A DNA stretch of 64,000 nt, taken from Cellulophaga omnivescoria (lineage in GTDB: Bacteria > Bacteroidota > Bacteroidia > Flavobacteriales > Flavobacteriaceae). The position numbers were made by a program, and so were the translations under genes. Below the pieces are notes generated by a model that made no database searches, was not told the origin of the DNA, and saw only the letters and a program-made list of their open reading frames with translations. The stretch spans positions 164,155 through 228,154 of the forward strand of contig NZ_MDDP01000050.1 in NCBI RefSeq assembly GCF_001999725.1, read 5' to 3'. Shown here in pieces: positions 1 to 7,965 of the stretch (the first letter of the stretch is position 1; each line of letters opens with the position of its first letter).

Positions 1-1095
1 AATTTCTTCTGCGTCTTTGGCTTGCTGTATATTTTTAAGTTGTGTGTTATAATTAATTTTAGCAGCATTTAAATTTGTTATTGCCTTGCTCAATTGTGTT
101 TCTAAAACATTTAAGCGTTCTTGTTTTTGTTGTACAATTTCTTGTTGCAAAAGCTGATTTTGTTTTGTCTTAGATTTATAACTTTTATTAAAAATAGGAA
201 TAGATAGTGCCACCATTGGCATTAATACATCTTTACCGTTGTCTGTAAAATTCTGATTAGGCAATTCTGTAACCGCAATATAATCTACTCCAAAACCTAT
301 TAAAGGTTTACGCTCTTTTTGGTTTAATAATTCTGATTTTTCTATAGATTGATACAACTTATCATACTTAATTAATTCTGGATGCAACGTAAAATTTTCA
401 TCTACAATTTGCATATCATTAGTTGGAAGAAGTAATGTTTCTACTACATTCACCACTTCTTTTTTATCTCTATTTAATAATTTATTAAACACAGTTTGTT
501 CTCCTACATATTGATGTTCTAAAACTTGTCTTAGTTGTTCTATCTCGTTTTGCCTCATTTGTAAACGCAACACATCTACTGCAGATGCAGCACCTGTTTC
601 TACAGAAGATAAAGCTAGAGTTTCATACGTTTTTAGCAATTCAAAATTCTCTTTTAAAACTGCCTGTTTTGCTTTTAAGGTATAAAGGTTATAGTACGAC
701 TGTGTTACTGAAACCACCAATTTACGCTTTGCTATAACCACATCTTCAAAGGTTGTATTTGCTAATGAAGTTGCATAATTTTCTCTAGCAGTAATAGTAC
801 CAAACCAAGGCAACATTTGCTTTGCAGATAATTTAAAACGTTGCGGACCTGTTCTTGTTTCAGGTTCACTCACAAAATAACCTGCAGAGAAATCTGTATT
901 TGGCAATGTATTAGATTCGTTTACCTTTTCTGATGCAATACCATAACGCAACTTATACTTTTGAATCTCTGGACTGTTCTCCAATGCTTCATTTATGTAT
1001 GTTTCTAGTTTTTGACCATTACTTAAGTGAAAAGTTAAAAGAGAAAAGCTAAAAAAAATGACTTTTCTTGTGATATTATGATTGTTATTTTTCAT
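1..1095 (-). CDS. TolC-family outer membrane efflux protein (partial, C-terminus outside window)
   Basis: This is the outer-membrane channel of a tripartite RND efflux pump. The frame is open from an ATG at 1095 to base 1 (365 codons), so the C-terminus is missing; full-length family members are usually about 400-450 residues. The N-terminus has a hydrophobic export segment (about residues 10-25, ending near SNGQ). Then come long Ala/Gln/Leu/Glu-rich helical stretches typical of the TolC coiled-coil tunnel, for example TGAASAVDVLRLQMRQNEIE. It lies 23 nt downstream of the RND pump gene, so the two should be co-transcribed and export metal ions out of the periplasm. No membrane-fusion (CusB-like) gene is visible; it probably lies beyond the left edge. 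The DNA coding for its signal peptide is one arm of a 21-nt inverted repeat. CusC or CzcC identity cannot be settled. Confidence 0.88.
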   Translation of the reverse strand, partial: MKNNNHNITRKVIFFSFSLLTFHLSNGQKLETYINEALENSPEIQKYKLRYGIASEKVNESNTLPNTDFSAGYFVSEPETRTGPQRFKLSAKQMLPWFGTITARENYATSLANTTFEDVVIAKRKLVVSVTQSYYNLYTLKAKQAVLKENFELLKTYETLALSSVETGAASAVDVLRLQMRQNEIEQLRQVLEHQYVGEQTVFNKLLNRDKKEVVNVVETLLLPTNDMQIVDENFTLHPELIKYDKLYQSIEKSELLNQKERKPLIGFGVDYIAVTELPNQNFTDNGKDVLMPMVALSIPIFNKSYKSKTKQNQLLQQEIVQQKQERLNVLETQLSKAITNLNAAKINYNTQLKNIQQAKDAEEI

Positions 1096-1131
1096 TTCTA
1101 TTGTAATATTTTCTCTTTTAACTTTTCACTT
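1025..1131. repeat. 21-nt perfect inverted repeat across the pump/TolC junction
   Basis: The sequence at 1025-1045 (AAGTGAAAAGTTAAAAGAGAA as two joined blocks AAGTGAAAAG and TTAAAAGAGAA) recurs exactly in reverse complement at 1111-1131, with 65 nt between. One arm encodes part of the TolC signal peptide; the other covers the last codons and stop of the pump gene. A third, degenerate copy lies at 3528-3558 inside the pump gene. A stable hairpin could form in the shared mRNA. Confidence 0.85.
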
Positions 1132-4100
1132 TCAACTTTGCCTCTTCCCTCCAACTATATAAAACCGGAACAATAAAATAGGATGTTATATCTATAATCA
1201 TTCCACCAAAAATTGGAATCGCCATAGGAATCATAATATCACTGCCTCTACCAGTAGACGTAAGTACTGGCAACAATGCTAAAACAGTTGTAACGGTTGT
1301 CATTAAGCAAGGTCTAATACGTTTTCCTGCTGCTTCTAAAGTTGCTAATCTAATTTCGTTTTTAGTTGTTGGGGTTTCTTTATTAAAAGTCTGTGTAAGA
1401 TATGTTGCCATTACAACACCATCATCTGTAGCTATACCAAATAATGCAATAAAACCAACCCAAACTGCTACACTTAAATTAATAGTTTTCATGTTAAATA
1501 AGTCTCTTAAATTTTCTCCAAATAGGCTAAAATTTAAAAACCAATCTTGACCATATAGCCACATCATTATAAAACCACCTGCAAAAGCAACTGTAATTCC
1601 TGTAAAAATCATTAATGTAGTTGTCACCGATTTAAACTGAAAATACAGAATTAGAAAAATAATTACCAACGCCAATGGCACAACAACAGACAACGTTTTT
1701 TCTGCACGTAACTGATTTTCATACGTTCCCGTAAATTGGTAATTTATTCCTTTTGGCACAACCAATTCTCCCGTACTAATTTTACTTTCTATTAACTCTT
1801 GTGCATTTTCTACAACATTTACCTCTGCAAAACCGTCTAGTTTATCAAACAAAACATAACCAACCAAAAAAGTGTCCTCACTCTTTATTACTTGTGGCCC
1901 TTGCTCATAGGTAATACTTGCCAATTCGCTTAACGGAACTGGACTCCCTTTTTCTACTGGAATATAAATATTTTTTAAATCGTCCGGATTGCTACGCAGC
2001 TCTCTTGGGTAACGCACACGAACACCATAACGCTCGCGACCTTCTACTGTTTTGGTTAATACCATACCACCAACGGCAACTTGTAAAACGCTTTGCACAT
2101 TTTCTATAGAAATTCCGTATCGCGCTATTTTTTCTCTATCAATATCTATTAATAAATAAGGCTTACCTACTATACGATCTGCAAAAACTGCTTCTACTTT
2201 TACACCTTCTGTTTGCTTTAAAATATCCTCTAACTGAATACCAAAAGCCTCTATTTCCTTTAAATCTTGACCTTTTACTTTTATGCCCATTGGTGCACGC
2301 ATACCTGTTTGCAGCATTACTAGACGAGTTTCTATAGGTTGTAGTTTTGGCGCAGAGGTTACTCCTGGTAATTTGGTAACTTTTACAATTTCGTTCCAAA
2401 TATCATCTGGATTTTTAATTTTTGGTCGCCAATTACGAAAAAATTCGCCCTTATTATCTGGGATTAATTGTTGTTTTAAGTTGATGGATTCCCAAGTTTC
2501 ACGTTCTTCTACACGTAATAACATTCCGTTTTTTAGAACAAAATCACCATCATCATTTACTTTGTAACGTTGCCGTTCTCCTTTTTTATTCAGCATATAT
2601 TCTGGTTTATACTGAATCATATTCTCGTACATAGATAATGGTGCAGGGTCTAAAGCAGATTCTGTTCTACCAGCTTTACCAACTACAGTTTTAATCTCTG
2701 GAATACCAGCCACAGCCATATCTAACTGCTGCAAAACGCGTTTATTTTCTTCTACGCCAGAATGCGGCATAGATGTAGGCATTAATAAAAACGAACCTTC
2801 ATTTAAAGACGGCATAAACTCTTTACCTGTATTTTTAAGAATGAAAAATCCAAAAACAACTAGCGCTAAAGGAATTGATAAAAACAACAATTTGTTTTGT
2901 AACGCCCACCCTAAAATTTGCTTGTAGTATTTTTGAAAAACACTAAATACACCTAACAAGCCAAAACAAATAATAGAAACAAATAGAAGGTTTAAAAATA
3001 TACTATTACCAACACCTAATGGTCTCCAATGTTCTGCTAGTAAAAACACAATAGCAACACAAGACAATATTATATTTACCGTATTCTTATTAATTCTAAA
3101 ATTGAAATTGAAAAACGATATTCTATATTCTTTTTGATGCGAGAAAGCAAACCAAAAAGCAGCAAGACCAAAGCCTATAAGTAAAGCACCTATCCAATAC
3201 CCATATATTAATATTGCACTACCAACAACAATTAATAATGCATTTAAAACATTAGATACTGTTTTTTTAAGGTTGACTTTTTTAAATATTGATGCAGCAA
3301 ATGGTGGAATTAAGAATAACGCTATAACCAATGCAGCAATAAGCGCAAATGTTTTGGTAAAAGCCAATGGTCTAAATAATTTACCCTCTGCGCCTAGCAT
3401 AGTAAAAACAGGTAAAAAACTAATTATTGTGGTTAATACAGCGGTTACAATTGCTCCGGAAACTTCTGCAGTAGCATTGTATACAATTTGATTGATTGAT
3501 AATTTTTCTTCATCAATATTTATAGAGGTAACTTTTAACTTTTCATTTTTAACTCTAAGATCTTCCTCATCTATATGCCTTATAATATTTTCTGATAAAA
3601 TAACACCTACATCTACCATTGTACCAATGGCAATTGCAATACCAGAAAGTGCTACAATATTGGCATCTACATTAAAAAGTTTCATAGCTACAAAGACCAT
3701 TAAAACCGCAACTGGTAACAAACCTGAAATAAGAACAGATGCTCTAAGGTTAAACACCATTACAATAATTACTAAAATAGTAATTAGTATTTCTAGTGTT
3801 AAAGCTTCATTTAATGTATTTAGTGTTTCTTGTATAAGCTCACTTCTATCATAAAAAGGAACTATAGTTAATTGTGATGTTCTGCCATCTTTTAGGACCT
3901 TAGATGGCAAACCTGCACTAAGTTCATTTATTTTTTCTTTTACATTGGTAATAACCTCCATTGGGTTAGCACCATAACGCGCAACTACAACTCCACCCGC
4001 AACCTCTGCTCCTTCTTTGTCTAAAATACCTCTACGGGTTGCCGGTCCTAAAACTACTTTAGCAATGTCTTTTATTTTAATAGCGGTATAATTAACAGAA

Positions 4101-4900
4101 CTAACTACAGCATTTTCTATATCTTTTACAGATTTCACATACCCTAAACCACGAACTAAATATTCTGCTTTATTAATTTCTAAAGTTTGCGCACCAATGT
4201 CTTTATTACTGTCTTTTACCGCTTTTACAACCTTATCTAAACCAATATTATATTGACGCATTAATTCAGGATCAACATCTATCTGGTATTCCTGTACGTA
4301 ACCGCCAATAGAGGCTACCTCAGACACACCACTTGCAGAAGACAGTGCAAACTTTACGTAATAATCCTGTATACTTCTAAGCTCATTTAAATCCCAACCA
4401 CCAGTAACATTACCATCTTTATCTCTACCTTCTAGTGTATACCAATATACTTGCCCCAAACCTGTTGCATCTGGTCCCAAAGCAGGGTTAACGTCTTCTG
4501 GTAGTAAATTACTTGGTAAAGAGTTTAGTTTTTCTAAAATTCTACTACGACTCCAGTAAAAATCTACATCCTCCTCAAAAATGATATAAATATTAGAAAA
4601 CCCAAACATAGATGAACTACGAATGGTTTTTACTCCAGGAATACCTAACAAAGAAGCTGTTAACGGGTATGTAATTTGGTCTTCTATATCTTGTGGAGAC
4701 CTACCATCCCATTTGGTATACACAATTTGCTGGTTCTCGCCAATATCTGGTATAGCATCTACAGCTACCGGATTACTTGGTAAAAAACCTGTATCCCAAT
4801 TAAATGGTGCATTTACTGTTCCCCAACCTATAAAAAGAACAAGTAGTAAAACAGCTACAAGCTTATTTTCTATCAGAAATTTGATACTTTTATTTAGCAT
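1118..4900 (-). CDS. cusA: Heavy-metal efflux RND transporter, CusA/CzcA family
   Basis: Inner-membrane proton-driven pump that moves monovalent (Cus) or divalent (Czc) metal ions to a TolC channel. Length 1260 aa, longer than the usual 1040-1050. It starts with a TM helix, then a periplasmic porter domain with the family motif around WDGRSPQDIEDQ. TM4 carries the proton-relay Asp in GTMVDVGV (D430), and the second repeat carries ATDDGVVMATY. Extra length comes from lysine-rich insertions, including a loop near 448-458 (KNEKLK) encoded by a short DNA repeat. From memory of E. coli CusA, the pump-site Met in RLVMLQTG is kept, but the ARYGM position is Ile here and the third is shifted by one, so substrate is uncertain. 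It follows the HYC_CC_PP gene and precedes the TolC gene. Confidence 0.9.
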   Translation of the reverse strand: MLNKSIKFLIENKLVAVLLLVLFIGWGTVNAPFNWDTGFLPSNPVAVDAIPDIGENQQIVYTKWDGRSPQDIEDQITYPLTASLLGIPGVKTIRSSSMFGFSNIYIIFEEDVDFYWSRSRILEKLNSLPSNLLPEDVNPALGPDATGLGQVYWYTLEGRDKDGNVTGGWDLNELRSIQDYYVKFALSSASGVSEVASIGGYVQEYQIDVDPELMRQYNIGLDKVVKAVKDSNKDIGAQTLEINKAEYLVRGLGYVKSVKDIENAVVSSVNYTAIKIKDIAKVVLGPATRRGILDKEGAEVAGGVVVARYGANPMEVITNVKEKINELSAGLPSKVLKDGRTSQLTIVPFYDRSELIQETLNTLNEALTLEILITILVIIVMVFNLRASVLISGLLPVAVLMVFVAMKLFNVDANIVALSGIAIAIGTMVDVGVILSENIIRHIDEEDLRVKNEKLKVTSINIDEEKLSINQIVYNATAEVSGAIVTAVLTTIISFLPVFTMLGAEGKLFRPLAFTKTFALIAALVIALFLIPPFAASIFKKVNLKKTVSNVLNALLIVVGSAILIYGYWIGALLIGFGLAAFWFAFSHQKEYRISFFNFNFRINKNTVNIILSCVAIVFLLAEHWRPLGVGNSIFLNLLFVSIICFGLLGVFSVFQKYYKQILGWALQNKLLFLSIPLALVVFGFFILKNTGKEFMPSLNEGSFLLMPTSMPHSGVEENKRVLQQLDMAVAGIPEIKTVVGKAGRTESALDPAPLSMYENMIQYKPEYMLNKKGERQRYKVNDDGDFVLKNGMLLRVEERETWESINLKQQLIPDNKGEFFRNWRPKIKNPDDIWNEIVKVTKLPGVTSAPKLQPIETRLVMLQTGMRAPMGIKVKGQDLKEIEAFGIQLEDILKQTEGVKVEAVFADRIVGKPYLLIDIDREKIARYGISIENVQSVLQVAVGGMVLTKTVEGRERYGVRVRYPRELRSNPDDLKNIYIPVEKGSPVPLSELASITYEQGPQVIKSEDTFLVGYVLFDKLDGFAEVNVVENAQELIESKISTGELVVPKGINYQFTGTYENQLRAEKTLSVVVPLALVIIFLILYFQFKSVTTTLMIFTGITVAFAGGFIMMWLYGQDWFLNFSLFGENLRDLFNMKTINLSVAVWVGFIALFGIATDDGVVMATYLTQTFNKETPTTKNEIRLATLEAAGKRIRPCLMTTVTTVLALLPVLTSTGRGSDIMIPMAIPIFGGMIIDITSYFIVPVLYSWREEAKLKVKS
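3528..3558 (-). repeat. Third, degenerate copy of the AAGTGAAAAGTTAAAAG repeat inside the RND gene
   Basis: On the minus strand this reads GTTAAAAATGAAAAGTTAAAAGTT and shares TGAAAAGTTAAAAG with the inverted pair at 1025-1131. It codes for VKNEKLKV in a cytoplasmic loop; the C-terminal copy codes for KLKVKS. Both therefore add short Lys-rich peptides. Confidence 0.6.
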
Positions 4901-5025
4901 TAATTTTAAAATTTAGTAGTGAATACAAGGTATTAGATACCAAGAAGTACTTTATAAAAAAGTTAACTTCTAAACATAAAGGCCTAACACAAAAAGCTTT
5001 GCATTATAACCAACTACTAAAAAAA

Positions 5026-5439
5026 TTAAATTAAATAAGTCTCGTCTAACTTAAAAATATCTTTGATGACGAGTGGAGGATTGTATTTTGTGTATAATAT
5101 TACATTCTCTTGTAAATCTTCAAATAAAGAAATGTAAGAGTAAATAAATGATGTAACAAATATGTGCTGATCAAAAGAGACCTTATCTAAAGACATTCGC
5201 AAATTGCTTTGCCCATCTATTAGTAGTTGCTCATCCTTACAACAACTTTTTTTTGTAATAGAACACCCTTTAGATTGCGGATTTTGCATTTCCATACCAC
5301 AACCTTCTGCCTTATGAAAAACAGCTGTTTCTACCAAAGTATCACCACAAAAATGCATATCTAAAGAAAATGACATTGTAGAAAATAAAACTACAATAGC
5401 CAACAAGCTAGACATTATTTTTTGAAATACTTTTTTCAT
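5026..5439 (-). CDS. Small exported Cys-rich protein, HYC_CC_PP-like
   Basis: A 137-aa protein with an N-terminal signal segment (about residues 1-25) followed by HFCGD near 30, CGMEM near 47, SCCKDE near 66 and YNPPLVI near 120. The H-x-C, CC and PP signatures match a small Bacteroidota family that commonly sits beside metal-efflux genes; I recognise the pattern from memory. The Cys, His and Met residues suggest metal binding in the periplasm, which fits its place upstream of the CusA-like pump. The function itself is not established. A -7-like TATTTTTG lies at 5448-5455, just ahead of the start, so this may be the first gene of the metal operon, with a very short or no leader. Confidence 0.72.
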   Translation of the reverse strand: MKKVFQKIMSSLLAIVVLFSTMSFSLDMHFCGDTLVETAVFHKAEGCGMEMQNPQSKGCSITKKSCCKDEQLLIDGQSNLRMSLDKVSFDQHIFVTSFIYSYISLFEDLQENVILYTKYNPPLVIKDIFKLDETYLI

Positions 5440-5515
5440 ACTTAATGCAAAAATACAAAAAAAAAGAATTGATAGTGTTATAACCCTCTTAAAACAATGT
5501 ATATAACATTTATAA

Positions 5516-6784
5516 TTAGCTTTTAAAACGATTATAAGCTTCTTTACTTAACTCCTCTCTAAAATTAGGGTGAGAAATAGATATTAGTGCCTTTGCTCTT
5601 TCTTGCAAGTTTTTGCCATATAAATTAACTACACCGTATTCTGTGGCTACATAATGTACGTGAGCACGTGTTGTAGTAACGCCCGCTCCTTGTTTTAAAA
5701 ACGATGTTATTTTAGAAATACCTTTAGCAGTAATAGATGGCATTGCAAAAATAGGTTTACCACCTTTAGATAAAGAGGCTCCGCGTATAAAGTCCATTTG
5801 TCCGCCTACACCAGAATATTGCTTACTACCAATAGTGTCTGCACAAATTTGGCCCGTAAGATCTATTTCTATGGCACTATTAATTGCTGTAACCTTAGGA
5901 TTTCTGCGTATAATAGAAGTATCATTAGTATAAGCAGCTTCTTTAAAATGCACCAATGGGTTATCATCTACAAAGTCGTATAATTTTTGAGAACCTACAG
6001 CAAAACAAGTTACAATTTTTCCGTGTTTTACAGCTTTGTCCTCACCTGTAACTACTCCGCTTTCTATTAAAGGTAACACACCATCAGAAAACATTTCTGT
6101 ATGTATTCCTAAACGCTTATGGTTGCCCAAATTGCTTAATACAGCGTTTGGTATGTTACCAATACCCATTTGCAAAGTTGCGCCATCATCTATTAAACCT
6201 GCAACATGTTTACCTATCTCTTGCTCTATATTAGATATTGATGATATGCTATGGGAATGTATAGGAGTATTGACCTCAACAGCACAGTCTATATCATTAA
6301 TGTGTATAATTCCGTCACCGTGAGTTCTGGGCACGCAAGGGTTTATTTGTGCTATAACATTTTTTGCTGTTTGTATGGCTGGTAATGTTATGTCTACAGA
6401 AACACCTAAAGAACAATACCCGTGTTTATCTGGTGGAGACACTTGCACTACAGCAACATCTAACGGAAGAATACCGTTTCTGAACAACAGGTTAATTTCG
6501 CTTAAAAAAATTGGAATATAATCTCCCTGTGTGGTGTTTATTAATTGCCTGACATTGCTACCAACAAAGCAACTATTCATTTTAAAACTTTTACTGTAAG
6601 GCTCTTGTGCGTATTTTGCTTGCCCCTCTGTATGTATAGATACAATTTCTACGTTTTGTAACTCGTTATACCTGGCACACATAGCTTCTATTAACACATT
6701 AGGTGTCATTGCTGCACCCTGTAAAAATACTCTATTACCAGATTTTATAGATTGTGCTGCTTGCGCTGCAGAAACAATATTCAT
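5516..6784 (-). CDS. Acetyl-CoA hydrolase/transferase family protein (4-hydroxybutyrate CoA-transferase-like)
   Basis: Cytoplasmic enzyme of 422 aa that would transfer or hydrolyse CoA on short-chain acyl groups. The two Rossmann-like halves of the family are visible: an N-terminal half with GAAMTPN and SPPDKHGYCSLG, and a C-terminal half with GMLPI-like GIGNIPNAVL, then SAIEIDLTGQI (the probable catalytic Glu region, about residues 300-310) and SGVGGQMDFIRGA, a strong family signature. Length fits the family. It lies only 19 nt beyond the SafE-like gene, so it may share the cco transcript, though it has no known part in oxidase assembly. Substrate (acetate, butyrate, 4-hydroxybutyrate) cannot be read from the sequence. 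Confidence 0.87.
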   Translation of the reverse strand: MNIVSAAQAAQSIKSGNRVFLQGAAMTPNVLIEAMCARYNELQNVEIVSIHTEGQAKYAQEPYSKSFKMNSCFVGSNVRQLINTTQGDYIPIFLSEINLLFRNGILPLDVAVVQVSPPDKHGYCSLGVSVDITLPAIQTAKNVIAQINPCVPRTHGDGIIHINDIDCAVEVNTPIHSHSISSISNIEQEIGKHVAGLIDDGATLQMGIGNIPNAVLSNLGNHKRLGIHTEMFSDGVLPLIESGVVTGEDKAVKHGKIVTCFAVGSQKLYDFVDDNPLVHFKEAAYTNDTSIIRRNPKVTAINSAIEIDLTGQICADTIGSKQYSGVGGQMDFIRGASLSKGGKPIFAMPSITAKGISKITSFLKQGAGVTTTRAHVHYVATEYGVVNLYGKNLQERAKALISISHPNFREELSKEAYNRFKS

Positions 6785-6803
6785 AACATTAAAAATTTAG
6801 TGA

Positions 6804-7505
6804 TTAGTGACATTCCATATTGGTAGAAACCATTTCTACCACAGGTTTTGGAGAAACATAAGGAATACCGAGGCCCAAGCCTCTAAGAATAAACAAGACT
6901 CCAATTACAATTACAAAAACAGGAATTAATTGCTGTACTTTTTTACGCGCAACACCTTTTAGCATTCCACCAAAATAAACAGCAATTGTCATAAGTGGTA
7001 TAGTACCAGCGCCAAAGATTATCATATACAAAGAGCCTTGCACTGCATTACCCATAGCAATAGCACCAAACAATGCCATATATACCAAGCCGCAAGGTAA
7101 AAATCCGTTTAAAAAACCAATGGTTAAAAACGTATCTGGAGTTCTTTTTTTAAGCTCTATTCCCAGTCTAGATTTTACTTTAGAAATAAGCCTATAAATA
7201 GGTTTAGACACATTGTATTTTTGTAATTTTTTAGATGGAATTAAAACAATAATAATCATTAAAACTCCAATTGTAATTGATAATTTCTGCTGTAAGCCAA
7301 AAACATACAAGCCTTTGCCTAACAACCCAAAAACAAGACCTATTACTCCATAAGCAAGCAACCTACCAAAATGATAAATAAATATCTGAATTGTTTTTTT
7401 AAACTTGCTATGCCTATCTACCGGTAACATAAAGGCTATTGGTCCGCACATACCAACGCAGTGCAAACTCCCCATTAACCCTAATATAAAAGCAGAAAAT
7501 AGCAT
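6804..7505 (-). CDS. SafE/TauE-like (DsbD-type) membrane protein of the cco cluster
   Basis: Inner-membrane protein of 233 aa with about six TM helices. It begins MLFSAFILGLMGSLHCVGMCGPI; the HCVGMCGP motif is characteristic of the DsbD/CcoS-neighbour cytochrome-biogenesis membrane domain often named sulfite exporter TauE/SafE. A longer frame opens at 7559 but would overlap ccoH by 52 nt and add a hydrophilic tail. The ATG at 7505 falls 2 nt after the ccoH stop, so I prefer it. The gene ends the core cbb3 block, and the two Cys in TM1 hint at copper or redox handling during oxidase assembly. This role is inferred from context. C-terminal end is short, with TNMECH. Confidence 0.8.
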   Translation of the reverse strand: MLFSAFILGLMGSLHCVGMCGPIAFMLPVDRHSKFKKTIQIFIYHFGRLLAYGVIGLVFGLLGKGLYVFGLQQKLSITIGVLMIIIVLIPSKKLQKYNVSKPIYRLISKVKSRLGIELKKRTPDTFLTIGFLNGFLPCGLVYMALFGAIAMGNAVQGSLYMIIFGAGTIPLMTIAVYFGGMLKGVARKKVQQLIPVFVIVIGVLFILRGLGLGIPYVSPKPVVEMVSTNMECH

Positions 7506-7507
7506 AC

Positions 7508-7954
7508 TTAATACGTTATACTTTGTTTGTGTAAATACTCTTCTTTGTTGTATTGCCAAGCAATTTTAATGTCCCAACGACCATCTAACAAACGTTTGTC
7601 AGGTATGAGCAAATGTGTTTTGGATAAACTTATGGGTAAGCTAAAATCCAATTGTTTATTAGATGGCCTATATAGGGACACCTTACCTGTTATTTTATTA
7701 AAATCTTGATCCTTTGGAAAAACTATTAATAAGCCATCTTTAGTTTTATCTACAGCTAGTTTATTAGTTAATTTATAAGCATTGGTAACGTCATTAATTT
7801 CTTTTTGATACCCTAACTCTGCCTTATAATACTCTTCTGTAACCAAATCATGTTTTGCTCTGTTCTCAGAATTCATTCTAACAACAAAGTATAATATAAA
7901 GCTAATGAAGCCTACAAATGCCAGTACTATTCCTGTTCCCCAATTTATTTTCAT
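7508..7954 (-). CDS. ccoH: CcoH/FixH-like cbb3 oxidase assembly protein
   Basis: A 148-aa bitopic membrane protein: one N-terminal TM helix (about residues 6-26, TGIVLAFVGFISFILYFVV) and a periplasmic domain with the FixH pattern, including VTEEYYKAELGYQKEI near 40-55 and LDGRWDIKIAW near 125. FixH/CcoH takes part in maturation of cbb3 oxidase. It lies 11 nt after ccoG and 2 nt before the SafE-like gene. Confidence 0.85.
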   Translation of the reverse strand: MKINWGTGIVLAFVGFISFILYFVVRMNSENRAKHDLVTEEYYKAELGYQKEINDVTNAYKLTNKLAVDKTKDGLLIVFPKDQDFNKITGKVSLYRPSNKQLDFSLPISLSKTHLLIPDKRLLDGRWDIKIAWQYNKEEYLHKQSITY

Positions 7955-7965
7955 AACTTATTTTT

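Noticed and set aside
3492..3854. A 120-codon frame antisense to the RND pump
   Set aside because: Ile/Thr/Ser-rich shadow over TM-coding DNA.
4929..4941. GGTAT-TAG-ATACC inverted repeat between the pump gene and the HYC_CC_PP gene
   Set aside because: Only 5-bp arms in an operon-internal gap; too short to claim as an operator.
7506..7559. Upstream start or a frameshift joining ccoH and the SafE-like gene
   Set aside because: The extension overlaps ccoH by 52 nt and adds an unlikely hydrophilic tail; the ATG 2 nt after the ccoH stop explains both genes.
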